From positions 2,206,001-2,270,000 of the forward strand of contig JADJRG010000013.1 of the NCBI GenBank assembly GCA_016712315.1: a stretch of 64,000 nt of DNA, read 5' to 3'. The notes beneath the pieces were generated by a model. That model did no database searches and was not told where the DNA came from. It saw only the letters and a program-made list of their open reading frames with translations. The translations under genes were made by a program, and so were the position numbers. Below, in pieces: positions 28,426 to 37,371 of the stretch (positions within the stretch are counted from its first letter, which is position 1; the number at the start of each line of letters is the position of its first letter). The stretch is from Nannocystis sp. (GTDB lineage: Bacteria > Myxococcota_A > Polyangia > Nannocystales > Nannocystaceae).

Positions 28426-29751
28426 ATGACGACGCCGACGCAGAGCCTGCCGCGCACGCTGAGGGCGTCGACCGCGGCGCTGCTGGTGGTCGCGAGTATG
28501 GTCGGCGCGGGGGTGTTCACGACGACGGGCTTCTTGGTGCGTGATCTCGGCGCGCCGCTCGCGGTGCTGCTCGCGTGGGCGGTCGGCGGGGTGGTCGCGC
28601 TCTGCGGCGCGCTCGCCTACGCAGAGCTGGTGACGGCGCTGCCCGACAACGGCGGCGAGTATCGCCTGCTCGGCCGGATCTATCACCCGGCGGTCGGCTT
28701 CGTCGCCGGCTGGATCTCGCTGATCGTCGGCTTCTCGGCGCCGATGGCCGCCTCTGCGCTGGCCTTTGGCGAGTACCTGGGGCGCCTCTTCCCCGAGGCG
28801 GCGCTCTCGCCGTCGCTGGCCGGCCTCGCGCTGATCCTCGGGCTCGCGCTGCTGCACGCGCTGCGGGTGCGGATCGGCGGGGCGGCGCAGGACCTGGTGA
28901 CGGCGCTGCTGGTGGCGATGATCGTCGCCTTCATCGCGGCGGGCTTGTGGGTCGGCGATCTCCGGTGGTTGACGGCGCCGGCCGAGCGCTCGACGCTGGA
29001 GGCGCTCGCCTCCCCAGAGTTCGCGGTCGGGCTGGTCTTCGTGTCGTTCGCTTACAGCGGCTGGAACGCGGCGGCATACCTCGCCGGCGAGATCGAGCGG
29101 CCGAGCGAGAGCGTGCCGAAGGCGCTGGTCCTTGGGACAGGCGCAGTCGCGCTCCTCTACGTCGGCCTGAACCTGGTCTTCTTGATCGCGGGGCCGCCCG
29201 CGGCGCTCGCGGGGGTGGTGGAGGTCGGCTATGTCGCGGCGCTCGGGCTCTTCGGGCCGACGATCGGCGCGTTGATGACGGTGGTCGTCGCGCTCGGCCT
29301 GCTGACGACGGTGAGCGCGTTGATGATGGCGGGCCCGCGCGTCTACGAGGCGATGGGCGCCGACTACCCCCGCCTCGGCGCGCTCGCGTCGCGCTCCGGC
29401 TCGGCCAGAGCAGGGCCCACCGCCGCGATCGTGCTCCAGGTCGCGGTCGCGTCGGTGATGGTGCTGACGGCGGCATTTGACGAGCTGCTCGCGTACATGG
29501 GGCTGACGTTGGCGCTCTCCTCGGCGCTGACGATCGCGGGGGTCTTCGTGCTGCGCAGGCGTGAGCCGGCGCTCGCGCGCCCCTATCGGACTTGGGCGCA
29601 CCCGTGGACGACCTCGCTGGCGCTCGCGTTGATGCTCTGGATGGCGATCCACACGGTAGGGTCGCGTCCAGTCACCGCGTTAGTCGCCGCCGCGACCGCG
29701 CTGGGCGGGCTCGGGCTGTACGCGCTGCTGCGCCCGCGGGCCGCCGCCTGA
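28426..29751 (+). CDS. APC superfamily amino-acid permease
   Basis: 441 aa with about 12 TM segments. The first TM holds the substrate loop SMVGAGVFTTTGF, matching the G-[SAG]-G-[IV]-F motif of APC transporters. TM6 region FVSFAYSGWNAAAYLAGEI is the second unwound helix, typical of the amino-acid/polyamine/cation group. Substrate specificity cannot be called. It follows a small lipoprotein gene by 6 bp and precedes a class V aminotransferase gene by 70 bp, so amino-acid or amine uptake plus catabolism is a reasonable context. Confidence 0.85.
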   Translation: MTTPTQSLPRTLRASTAALLVVASMVGAGVFTTTGFLVRDLGAPLAVLLAWAVGGVVALCGALAYAELVTALPDNGGEYRLLGRIYHPAVGFVAGWISLIVGFSAPMAASALAFGEYLGRLFPEAALSPSLAGLALILGLALLHALRVRIGGAAQDLVTALLVAMIVAFIAAGLWVGDLRWLTAPAERSTLEALASPEFAVGLVFVSFAYSGWNAAAYLAGEIERPSESVPKALVLGTGAVALLYVGLNLVFLIAGPPAALAGVVEVGYVAALGLFGPTIGALMTVVVALGLLTTVSALMMAGPRVYEAMGADYPRLGALASRSGSARAGPTAAIVLQVAVASVMVLTAAFDELLAYMGLTLALSSALTIAGVFVLRRREPALARPYRTWAHPWTTSLALALMLWMAIHTVGSRPVTALVAAATALGGLGLYALLRPRAAA

Positions 29752-29821
29752 GCGCGGCGGCGGCGTGCGGTGGCGGCTATCGCCGAGCATGACATCAGCG
29801 CTACTCTGCGCCTCACGTCTG

Positions 29822-31024
29822 ATGCTGGACCTGGATCTCGCCGCGCTGCGGCCTCGCCTCGGCGACCGCGCCCTCTTCCCCGACCTCGAGCCCTTCGCGT
29901 ATCTCAACCACGCGGCGATCTCGCCGCCGTCACGCCTGGTCCGCGCGGCGCTCCATCGCTGTATCGACGACTACGCGGCGCGCGGCGCGGGGGCGCTGCT
30001 CACCTGGCTCGAGCAGCGTGCCCGCCTGCGCGGCGAGCTGGCGGCGCTGATCGGGGCGGAGTTCGCCGAGATCGGGCTGACGATGGGCACCTCGCCGGGG
30101 TTGACGGCGGTCGCGCTCGGCGTGCCTTGGCGGGCGGGCGAGCGCGTCGTTCTGTTTGAGGGGGAGTTCCCGGCGAACGTCACCCCGTGGCTGCAGGCGG
30201 CCGCGCTCTTCGAGCTGACGCCGGTGATGCTGCCTCTGGCTGACTTTGAGGCCAGCCACGCGCGCGGGCTAGAGCGCCTCGAGGCGACCCTGCGCGCCGG
30301 CGCTCGTCTGGTCGCCGTCTCGGCGGTGCAGTTTCAGAGCGGACTGCGCATGCCGGTGGCGGAGATCGCCGCCCTCGCCCATCGCTACGGCGCAGAGCTC
30401 GCGGTCGACGCGATCCAGGCCTGCGGGGTCGTGCCGATCGACGTGCGCGCCGAGGGCGTCGACTACCTGGCCTGCGGCGCGCACAAGTGGTTGATGGGGG
30501 TCGAAGGGGCGGGCTTCCTCTACGTGGCGCGAGAGCGGGCCGCGGCGCTGCGCCCGGCGACCGCGAGCTGGCTCAGCCACGAGGACCCGGTGCGCTTCCT
30601 CTTCGAAGGGGCGGGGCACCTGCGCTACGACCGGCCGATCAGGGCGCGCGCCGATCAGGTAGAGGGGTCGGCGGCGAACCTGCTCGGCCACGTCGCGCTG
30701 GCGGCCGCGTTGGCGCCGATCCGCGAGCTCGGGGTCGCGGCGATCTTCGAGCACGTGCAGGGCTACCTCGACGCGCTCGAGGGGCCGCTCCAGGCGCGAG
30801 GCTTTGTCAGCCGCCGCGCGCCCGAGGCGGCCGCGCGCTCGGGGATCCTCAGCGTGGTTCCGCCGCCCGGCGTCGAGCTGCCGGGGCTGCACCGGCGACT
30901 GCTCGCCGAGGGTGTCGCCTGCACGACCCCTGACGGGCACCTCCGCTTCGCGCCGCACTGGCCCAATGACCAGGCTGAGGCGCCGCGGGTGCTCGCGGCG
31001 ATCGATCGGGCGTTGGCCGGCTAA
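29822..31024 (+). CDS. Class V aminotransferase family PLP enzyme
   Basis: 400 aa from ATG 29822 (MLDLDLAAL). The open frame back to 29765 encodes residues not like the family. Fold-type I landmarks: LNHAA at 28-32, VDAIQA with Asp196 contacting the pyridine nitrogen, and the Schiff-base Lys222 in ACGAHKWLMG. This is the isopenicillin-N-epimerase / cysteine-desulfurase-like branch. A conserved catalytic Cys loop of a desulfurase is not evident, so an epimerase, lyase or kynureninase-like role is as likely. No IscU or SufE gene is near, and the adjacent amino-acid permease points to amino-acid metabolism. Confidence 0.8.
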   Translation: MLDLDLAALRPRLGDRALFPDLEPFAYLNHAAISPPSRLVRAALHRCIDDYAARGAGALLTWLEQRARLRGELAALIGAEFAEIGLTMGTSPGLTAVALGVPWRAGERVVLFEGEFPANVTPWLQAAALFELTPVMLPLADFEASHARGLERLEATLRAGARLVAVSAVQFQSGLRMPVAEIAALAHRYGAELAVDAIQACGVVPIDVRAEGVDYLACGAHKWLMGVEGAGFLYVARERAAALRPATASWLSHEDPVRFLFEGAGHLRYDRPIRARADQVEGSAANLLGHVALAAALAPIRELGVAAIFEHVQGYLDALEGPLQARGFVSRRAPEAAARSGILSVVPPPGVELPGLHRRLLAEGVACTTPDGHLRFAPHWPNDQAEAPRVLAAIDRALAG

Positions 31025-31075
31025 GAGGCCGCGGCGAGCCCCCCAGAGAGAAATTAGAGAGAAGAAGAGACGCCG

Positions 31076-32815
31076 ATGGACCGCCAGATCCCCTCAACTA
31101 CCAGCGACGAGATTGACCTCTATATCCGCACCTACTACTCGCTGCTGCGCTCGTCTGGGGACGTGCGGGTGCGGGCGCTCGAGGAGGCGCACATTTATAG
31201 CAACTGCAGCTTGCACGCCGGGGCGCGCGGCCCGAACCCGGACGTCGCGGCCTTCGCCTACAGCGCCGCGCGCTTGCCGTCGTGTATGTACAAGGTGCAG
31301 CGGATCATCCTCGGGCAGGCGCGCGAGTACTTCGAGGCGGAGGGGCACCCGATCCGCACGTGGGAGACGGTGCGCACCCGCGGCCGCCGGAGGCCGCTGC
31401 GCTTCGACGGCCTGGACACGCTCGCGGCCTATATCTCGAGCACCAGCGACATCGATGACCTGGTGCCGATCCTCACCGCGTACCAGATCGTCTGGAACCA
31501 AATGCACTCGTTCCTCGCCGGTACGGCGCTCGGGTCGCGCCTCGCCGCGGGCGTCGCGGAGGACGAGCTCGAGCTCGACCCGGAGGTGTTGGCGACGATC
31601 CTCGGGATCACGAGCGAGGACGTGCATACGCTCCGCTCCGCCTTCGAGACGACGTGGATCGAGGCGATGCGCGAGATCGCCCGTCGCCCCGCCGATCTGC
31701 GCCTACGCCTGCTGAACGGCTCGTACTCGCAGTACCAACGGACCGCGCAGCGCTGGTGGTCGGGGATCGAGCCGGTGTATGTGCGCACGCAGCGGCCGCG
31801 TCGGCCGCCGGTCTACATCGTCTCGTCGAACACACACTCGGTGGTGAACCTGCTCGGCGGCTACGCCCGCACGCACCGCCAGGCGATCCTGGACTTCGCG
31901 CACCGCACGAACCGCGAGGGGCTGGCGCCGGTGCTCGAGGCGGCGTTCAAGCGGGGAGACGACGCGGAGATCTCGAACCTGACCTACTACCTGCTGCGCG
32001 CCTTCCTCCACGAGGACCGAGGCGACTCCGATCCTCGCCGCCTCGAGGGGATCCAGCGCTTCGAGGCGGAGGGCGGCCTGCAGACGATCGACGTGCCAGG
32101 CCGGGTCGACGTGAACGCGCAGCTCATCGAGCTCGGGCGGCTGCGGCCGGAGCGCCTGGATCCGCGGGTGCGTCTGCCCGGGATCGAGGCGCTCGCGGGC
32201 TCGGACGCGGTGATCCTGAATATCGACTATCCGCTCGGGGTCGCCGCGTATCACCACCTCTCGCGCTTGGGCCAAGGGGTCGGCGAGATCCGCGGCGTGT
32301 ACATCATGGGCAAGGCCGCGACCCTCAACGGCCGGATCGGCGACGTGATGATCCCGACGGTCGTCCACGACGAGCACTCGCGGAACACGTACCTCTTCCG
32401 CAACGCCTTCGCGGCCGCCGACGTGCAGCCGTACTTTGAGACAGGTACGGTGCTCGACCAACAGAAGGCGCTCACCGTGCGCGGCGCGTTCTTGCAGAAC
32501 CGCGAGTACATGAGCGTCTTCTATCGGGAGGGCTATACGATCCTCGAGATGGAGGCGGGGCCCTACCTGTCGGCGCTGTATGAGCTGGTGGACCCCAGGC
32601 GCCACCCCAACGACGAGGTGGTGCACCTGACGACGATGGCGAGCTTTGACGTGGGGATCCTCCACTACGCCTCCGACACGCCGTACTCGCGCCGCCAGAG
32701 CTTGCTCTCCAAGAGCCTCTCGTTCTTCGGGGTCGAGAGCACCTACGCCTGCGCGATCGCGATCTGTCGGAAGATCTTCGCGAACGAGCTCGCGCTGCTG
32801 GGGAAGGGGGGCTGA
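31076..32815 (+). CDS. Large conserved protein, DUF6909-like, phosphorylase-like C-terminus
   Basis: 579 aa, cytoplasmic. The opening DEIDLYIRTYYSLLRSSGD then RALEEAHIYSNCSLHAGA matches what I recall as DUF6909, a long family shared by Bacteroidota and myxobacteria with no function. The C-terminal third has VYIMGKAATLNGRIGDVMIP and TILEMEAGPYLSALYEL. These resemble the phosphate/nucleoside loops of purine-nucleoside-phosphorylase-type enzymes (GD-[VI] and the E-M-E pair), suggesting nucleoside or nucleotide binding. The name is from memory and the enzymatic idea is inference. It follows the aminotransferase by 51 bp and precedes a lipoprotein gene by 6 bp. Confidence 0.65.
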   Translation: MDRQIPSTTSDEIDLYIRTYYSLLRSSGDVRVRALEEAHIYSNCSLHAGARGPNPDVAAFAYSAARLPSCMYKVQRIILGQAREYFEAEGHPIRTWETVRTRGRRRPLRFDGLDTLAAYISSTSDIDDLVPILTAYQIVWNQMHSFLAGTALGSRLAAGVAEDELELDPEVLATILGITSEDVHTLRSAFETTWIEAMREIARRPADLRLRLLNGSYSQYQRTAQRWWSGIEPVYVRTQRPRRPPVYIVSSNTHSVVNLLGGYARTHRQAILDFAHRTNREGLAPVLEAAFKRGDDAEISNLTYYLLRAFLHEDRGDSDPRRLEGIQRFEAEGGLQTIDVPGRVDVNAQLIELGRLRPERLDPRVRLPGIEALAGSDAVILNIDYPLGVAAYHHLSRLGQGVGEIRGVYIMGKAATLNGRIGDVMIPTVVHDEHSRNTYLFRNAFAAADVQPYFETGTVLDQQKALTVRGAFLQNREYMSVFYREGYTILEMEAGPYLSALYELVDPRRHPNDEVVHLTTMASFDVGILHYASDTPYSRRQSLLSKSLSFFGVESTYACAIAICRKIFANELALLGKGG

Positions 32816-32821
32816 CGGTCG

Positions 32822-34057
32822 GTGGCTCGCCTCGCTCGCCGCTGGATCGCGCCTGTGTTGGCGGCGACGCTGACGCCGCTCGTCGCGGCGTGCGGGATGG
32901 GCGCGCCAGCGCCGTCGCAGCCAGGGCCGCCCGCGATCATCGCGGCGCCGCGGGAGGTCGGGCCGGTCGCGACCGCGCTTGGGCCGCCACCGCGTCCGAC
33001 CGCCCCGATCTGTGATGACGCGGTGGCGACGCTGGCGCGCCTGCGGCTGCCGCCGATCACCGGCGAGGTGGATCCGGGCGAGTCAGCGGAGCTGGGGCCG
33101 CTGCTGGCCTTGCTCGCGCGCATCGACCAGGACCTCGGTGACGACGCGGCGGCGGCGCGGCTCGCCAGCGTGCGCGAGGCGAGCGGCGAGGAGGCGAAGA
33201 TCGACGCGCTGGGGGCGATCGATCTCGCGATCTCGAAGTGGCTCCGGGAGCAGCTCCGTCGGGCCGTCGATCCGGCGCGGGGAGCCGTGGAGATCGCGGA
33301 GGCGTGGGCGCTCGCGGAGTGCGCGTGGGGGCTGCTGAGCCCGCCCCTGTACGCCGCGCTGATCGGTGAGGAGGGGCTGGGCGCGCGGATCGACGGGGCG
33401 TTCGCGGCGGGGCGTAAGGAGCTCGGTCGTTCAACGGCGGAGCAGGCGGCGGAGCTGGCAGGGGCGCTGGGTCCGAGCCGACAGCGGATCGAGAAGGGGA
33501 TCTTCGCGGCGGCGCATCGGCGCCTGCTGGTCGAGGCGCGCCAGGCGAAGGGGGCGCGCGATCGGCTCGCGTCGCGCCGCGCGGCGGCCGCGTTCGCGCT
33601 GCTCCGCGATCGTTTGGAGACCAAGAACACCCGCGGGATCGCGGCCATCGAGCGTCAACTGAGCGGCCCGCCCGCGGCGATCGACGCCGACGAGATCGGC
33701 AGGCAGGTGGCGATCGCGCTGGCCAAACGGGCGCGTAAGTACTGCTCAGAGGCGGTTGGATCGGGTATGGCGGGCAGCGCTGCGGGGCGGACCTCAGCCG
33801 AGGAGGGCGCCTCGTACGCGCTCTTGCTGGCGCCGGATATGCAAGCTCGCCTCGGGTCGGAGGGCTTCGATCGCGCGCACTACCTGGCGCGCTGGGACTC
33901 GTTCGTCTCGGCGGTCGATGACGGCGACGATCCTGAGGAGCTCGCGCGGCTCAGCGAGGAGCTGGTCCATTGGAACTGCGCGTACCAGCGGGCGCTGGGG
34001 ATCCGCGAGTGCACGTCGACCGTCGATGAGCGCGACGCTGGGCGACGGAAGCGATAG
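32822..34057 (+). CDS. Putative lipoprotein, helical
   Basis: 411 aa from GTG 32822. The lipobox TPLVAAC gives Cys24; a Pro-rich linker reaches about 65. The rest is almost entirely helical and Ala/Arg/Glu-rich with a few Cys near the end (HWNCAYQRALGIRECTS). No family is recognised. It begins 6 bp after the DUF6909-like gene, so it is probably co-transcribed. It is followed by a strong bidirectional hairpin. Confidence 0.6.
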   Translation: MARLARRWIAPVLAATLTPLVAACGMGAPAPSQPGPPAIIAAPREVGPVATALGPPPRPTAPICDDAVATLARLRLPPITGEVDPGESAELGPLLALLARIDQDLGDDAAAARLASVREASGEEAKIDALGAIDLAISKWLREQLRRAVDPARGAVEIAEAWALAECAWGLLSPPLYAALIGEEGLGARIDGAFAAGRKELGRSTAEQAAELAGALGPSRQRIEKGIFAAAHRRLLVEARQAKGARDRLASRRAAAAFALLRDRLETKNTRGIAAIERQLSGPPAAIDADEIGRQVAIALAKRARKYCSEAVGSGMAGSAAGRTSAEEGASYALLLAPDMQARLGSEGFDRAHYLARWDSFVSAVDDGDDPEELARLSEELVHWNCAYQRALGIRECTSTVDERDAGRRKR

Positions 34058-34093
34058 CGACGCGAGAGGAGGAAACGAGCAGCAACGAAGAAA

Positions 34094-34133
34094 GAGGAGA
34101 GGCGCGATCGCTGGTCGCGTCGCGCCTCTCCTC
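34094..34133. terminator. Strong hairpin between convergent genes
   Basis: A perfect 14-bp stem, GAGGAGAGGCGCGA (34094-34107) with TCGCGCCTCTCCTC (34120-34133), closes a 12-nt loop. It sits between the stop at 34057 (+) and the HTH gene stop at 34169 (-). No U-tract follows on either strand, but position and stem strength suit a two-way terminator. Confidence 0.7.
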
Positions 34134-34168
34134 TCGATCAGTCTCGCGTCGTTCGTGACGCGCGGCGC

Positions 34169-34393
34169 TCACTCGCCGGAGGCGGCCATCGAGCTCTTGG
34201 GCGAGGCGTCGCTGGCGCCTTGTAGGCGCGTGGGCCACTCGATCCGGTGCTTGATGATCCGGCGCTTGAGCGCGTGGCGGGTGATGCCGAGGAGAGCGGC
34301 GGCATCGACGATGCTGCCGGCGGTGGTGAGGGCTTCGACGCAGAGCATCCGCTCGACGGCGGTGAGATTGAATGTTTCGATGACGAGGCGCAT
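34169..34393 (-). CDS. Stand-alone Fis-type helix-turn-helix protein
   Basis: 74 aa. Residues 11-52 form the Fis-type HTH (VERMLCVEALTTAGSIVDAA then LLGITRHALKRRIIKH), the DNA-binding module normally found at the C-terminus of sigma-54 activators. Here it has no receiver or AAA+ domain. The tail is Ser/Ala-rich. The frame is open upstream to the hpf stop codon, but no ATG, GTG or TTG occurs in that stretch, so ATG 34393 is taken as the start despite a weak ribosome site. It lies 213 bp after hpf on the same strand and may be a small nucleoid or regulatory protein. Confidence 0.7.
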   Translation of the reverse strand: MRLVIETFNLTAVERMLCVEALTTAGSIVDAAALLGITRHALKRRIIKHRIEWPTRLQGASDASPKSSMAASGE

Positions 34394-34606
34394 GCAAAGA
34401 GCGTAGGGGAGCTGCTTGCTCTGGAGCAGACAAAGCCGCCCCGCTCGCCGCCGCTTGTCGCAGATGATCTGTTCGAGATCGCGGCCGACGAGCCGGTGAA
34501 TATTCTCTGCGGCGCCGCGCGATCGGGGCGACGTCGACGGCGCGAAAAAGAGGACGCGCGGCCAGGCCCCGGGCCCGGCCGCGCGGCCGACGACGGCGCG
34601 CGGCGC

Positions 34607-34936
34607 CTAGGCGCCGCGGCGGATCCGCGCCTCGTCCTTGAGCTGGCGCTCGGCCGCCTCAAAGGCGTCGCGGATCACCACATACACGTCCTCGTAGGCG
34701 CCGTTGGCCTCGGGCTGGCGGTTGATCACCAGCTCCTTGTCGGGGATGTTGATGTCGATCCGGACGTTGTAGGTGTTGCCGTGGTTGCTCGAGCGGTGCG
34801 GCGCAGCGACGACCACGCGCACGCTGATGATCCGGTCGTAGTAGCGCTCGAGCTTGGTGACCTTCTCGCGGATCCGGGTCTCGATGAACTCTGAGGGCTC
34901 AATGTCCTGAAAGGCGATCTGAAGCGGTACCTGCAT
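34607..34936 (-). CDS. hpf: HPF/RaiA family ribosome-associated protein
   Basis: 109 aa, the short form without the dimerising C-terminal domain. The start MQVPLQIAFQDIEPSEFIE, then KLERYYDRIISVRVVV and DVYVVIRDAFEAAERQL, give the S30AE fold (beta-alpha-beta-beta-beta-alpha). It binds the decoding site of the 30S subunit and promotes hibernation or translation arrest under stress. A clear Shine-Dalgarno (GAGGAGG) lies 4 bp before the ATG. No rpoN or PTS genes are nearby, unlike the usual proteobacterial setting; a small Fis-like HTH gene follows instead. Confidence 0.85.
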   Translation of the reverse strand: MQVPLQIAFQDIEPSEFIETRIREKVTKLERYYDRIISVRVVVAAPHRSSNHGNTYNVRIDINIPDKELVINRQPEANGAYEDVYVVIRDAFEAAERQLKDEARIRRGA

Positions 34937-35041
34937 GGGCCTCCTCTGGCTCGGTTGGTGATCGGCGCGGTGCGCCTCACTCCAGGGTACGAGGTGTGAG
35001 GGAGGGAGTCGAGCAGGTTCGCGATTTCGCGCGCGAGGGGG

Positions 35042-36109
35042 TCAACGGAGGTCGTAGATGAGGTTTCGACAGCGGGAGGCGTCGATCACCGCCTGCATCA
35101 GGCCGCGGACGCCCGCGGTGCCGATGAACTTGCGGTCCTTGAAGACCTTGAAGGGGTAGCGGCGGCGGATCTCCTCATAACGGGCGCGCTCCGCCGGGGC
35201 GATCCGCTCGGTGAGCAGCGGCGAGAGAGGATCGTTGCTCTTCTCCTCGCGCACGTCGACCGCGGCGATGTCGGTGGCGAAGGTCGCGGCCATCTCGGGT
35301 GTGCTGGTGCGAGCGCCTGGGCCGGTGATCCAGGCCTGCCAGGCGTCGCCGAGCGGGCCCTCGGGCTCGAGGGTGCGCGCGAGCTCGACGCCGTCCGGCA
35401 AGGCGAAGAGCACCGGGCCGATCACGCCGCGTTGTACGCGCTCGACGCTGACGCCCTCGATCCCGTGTAGGCGCACAAAGATCGTCTCGGCGTCGAGCGC
35501 GGCGCAGCGGTAGATCATCGCGTGGATCGCCTGGCTGGCCGCGGCGGACTCGCCGTCCTTGTCGAGGTCGATGACGCGGCGCCGCCAGACGCTCGCGATC
35601 TGGGTGAGCTCGATGGTGAGCTGCATGTAGAGGCCAGAGCCGTCGAGCTTGGTCAGCTCCATCCGAAACGACGCGGCCCCGGTCATCGGGTCGTGGCGGC
35701 GCAGCAGGACGCGGTGGAGGTCGACGGGCGCGAGCTCGATCCCCTTCAGCCAGGTGAAGTACTCGTGCTTGCTGGCGAGGCGGGCGAAGACCTCGGCCTC
35801 GTCGCGGCGGCGGCTGAGATCCTCGTGTTCGCCCATACGCGCGAGCGAGCCGGCGGCGATCTCTTGGTCGGTGAGCACGCGCGTGTAGCTGGCCATGTTG
35901 GGCAGGCCGGTGCGTGAGTCGACGTAGAGCTGCTCGTAGATCCCGCGCTGCATCGCCTGATCGAGCGCGGAGAGGGTGCCCTGGAGCCGCCTACGGTCCG
36001 GAAAGGCGTTGTTGAGGCGCGCCGCCCGAAGGCCCCGCTCGAGCAGCGCGATGTAGGCCCCCGCGTGCTTGGGGCCCAAGGCCTGGGTATGGAGCGCGAC
36101 GAGGACCAT
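35042..36109 (-). CDS. Conserved protein of unknown function, paired with coiled-coil gene
   Basis: 355 aa, soluble, no signal peptide or TM. The N-terminal third is helical (AYIALLERGLRAARLNNAFP, YVDSRTGLPNMASYTRVL). The middle is a beta-rich region (AASFRMELTKLDGSGLYMQL) and the end is the basic phrase RYPFKVFKDRKFIGTAGVRG. No family is recognised. It starts 4 bp after the stop of the coiled-coil gene, so the two are made from one message and probably act in one complex. Confidence 0.6.
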   Translation of the reverse strand: MVLVALHTQALGPKHAGAYIALLERGLRAARLNNAFPDRRRLQGTLSALDQAMQRGIYEQLYVDSRTGLPNMASYTRVLTDQEIAAGSLARMGEHEDLSRRRDEAEVFARLASKHEYFTWLKGIELAPVDLHRVLLRRHDPMTGAASFRMELTKLDGSGLYMQLTIELTQIASVWRRRVIDLDKDGESAAASQAIHAMIYRCAALDAETIFVRLHGIEGVSVERVQRGVIGPVLFALPDGVELARTLEPEGPLGDAWQAWITGPGARTSTPEMAATFATDIAAVDVREEKSNDPLSPLLTERIAPAERARYEEIRRRYPFKVFKDRKFIGTAGVRGLMQAVIDASRCRNLIYDLR

Positions 36110-36113
36110 GAGA

Positions 36114-37193
36114 CTACGCGGTGGGGGCCGCCGGCGCTGGCGCGCCCGAGCCGCCGCGCTGGATCGCCTTCTCGATCGCCGCCTGGATCCGCTTCTCCTC
36201 GATCTCCTTGCTGCGCTTGAGGTTCGCGTCGAGCACCTTCTCGGTGGTCGAGTCGAAGGTCTCGAGCTCCTTCACGAGGGTGTCGAGGTTCGAGCGGAAG
36301 AAGATCTGGGTGTCGCTGACGAACTGGGTGGTGACGTTCATCGACTCGGTCATCACGTCGAGCGAGCGCTTCATCTCGAGCATGACCACCGAGGCGTCCG
36401 CGGCGCGGCCGATCGCCTGGATCTGCGCGGAGGCCATGTCGAGCTTGATCGACGCGGCGGTGGTGTATTGCTGGATGTCCTGGGCGAGGTTGCGGATCGT
36501 CTCGGCCAGCTTGCGGGTGTTCTCCTTGAGCGAGACGTAGCGCTCCTCAGCCGAGCCGTAGAGCTGGACGTTGGTCGAGTGCTCGGCGAGCTTGGCGTAG
36601 ACCTTGTCGGCCTGGGCCTGGATGTCGCGGGCCTCGACGGAGCCGGGCTCGACCGCCTGCTCGGCGGCCTTGAGGTCCTCCTGGAGCTGCCTCAGCTCGA
36701 GCACGAAGTCGAGCGCTGCGCGCTCGTTGCGGGCCATCTCGACGATCTTGATGTTGATCCGGTCGAGCTCCTTGTAGAGGTCTTGCTCGCTCTTCTTGAG
36801 GTGGTCGACGTACTCGGCGGCCTCCTTCACGCGGCGGGCGCTGACCTGGTACTGCTGCTTGAGCAGCTCCTCGATCGAGCGCTGCGAGATCGACAGCGAG
36901 CGGAGCCCCGGGATGTAGCTGAGCACCTCCTTGAAGCCGGCCCAGAAGCCGTCTTTGGTGGCTGTGCCGTTGAGGTAGTCGCTGAACTTCCGGAGCTTCT
37001 TCAGCTCGTCGGTCATCGCTGTCTGGATCTCGACGTTGCGCTCGCGCAACACCTTGAGCTCGTCGACCTTCGAATTCTGGAGGTCGCGCTCGCTGTTGAT
37101 CTGGCCCTCAAGGGACTTTACGGAGATCCCCTCGCCGGAGTACGAGACCTGGCGGCTCAGGATGTCGAGGTTCAGCTTGGACTCGGCGCTCAT
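36114..37193 (-). CDS. Long coiled-coil protein
   Basis: 359 aa from ATG 37193 (MSAESKLNLDIL); the open frame to 37403 runs across the sucA promoter region and is not coding-like. Most of the protein (about 25-345) is heptad-rich coiled coil, broken by one hydrophobic stretch (GFWAGFKEVLSYIPGLRSL, about 81-99). The tail is Gly/Ala/Pro-rich. A distant resemblance to toxic-anion-resistance (TelA) proteins was considered but its signature is missing. It could be a structural or tethering protein. First gene of a two-gene unit, divergent from sucA. Confidence 0.65.
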   Translation of the reverse strand: MSAESKLNLDILSRQVSYSGEGISVKSLEGQINSERDLQNSKVDELKVLRERNVEIQTAMTDELKKLRKFSDYLNGTATKDGFWAGFKEVLSYIPGLRSLSISQRSIEELLKQQYQVSARRVKEAAEYVDHLKKSEQDLYKELDRINIKIVEMARNERAALDFVLELRQLQEDLKAAEQAVEPGSVEARDIQAQADKVYAKLAEHSTNVQLYGSAEERYVSLKENTRKLAETIRNLAQDIQQYTTAASIKLDMASAQIQAIGRAADASVVMLEMKRSLDVMTESMNVTTQFVSDTQIFFRSNLDTLVKELETFDSTTEKVLDANLKRSKEIEEKRIQAAIEKAIQRGGSGAPAPAAPTA

Positions 37194-37274
37194 AGTGGGG
37201 CGTAAGGGTGGCACAATCTTGGGGGAAATGCGCCCGGCATTTTGGCCGCTGCGGCGGGTAGGGCGGCCGTGGGG

Positions 37275-37320
37275 GCGCGCCCGCGCCTGCGGCGCCGTGC
37301 TGGCTGAGGCGCGGGCGCGC
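37275..37320. repeat. 14-bp perfect inverted repeat upstream of sucA
   Basis: GCGCGCCCGCGCCT (37275-37288) and AGGCGCGGGCGCGC (37307-37320) flank an 18-nt loop. It lies 52 bp before the sucA ATG in the 178-bp divergent region. A regulatory role is possible but GC richness makes chance more likely here than in AT-balanced DNA. Confidence 0.45.
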
Positions 37321-37330
37321 GGCGCCCAGA

Positions 37331-37360
37331 TTGTCAGTTTGAAAAGCCAACGAGTAGACT
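37331..37360 (+). promoter_or_regulatory. Candidate promoter of sucAB
   Basis: TTGTCA (37331-37336), an 18-bp spacer, then TAGACT (37355-37360). The ATG of sucA is at 37372, giving a very short or absent leader. The match is moderate; the near-zero leader repeats the arrangement seen before the gene at 7836. Confidence 0.3.
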
Positions 37361-37371
37361 GCGCCCCGCCC

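Noticed and set aside
34394..34606. Upstream extension of the Fis-type HTH protein toward hpf
   Set aside because: The frame is open but contains no ATG, GTG or TTG, and the residues do not resemble the short family.
36114..37193. TelA (toxic anion resistance) identity for the coiled-coil protein
   Set aside because: Only general coiled-coil similarity; the TelA signature and neighbouring ter genes are absent.
37209..37224. Sigma-54-like TGGCAC...TTGG upstream of sucA
   Set aside because: The GG-to-GC spacing is wrong and the -12 GC is missing.
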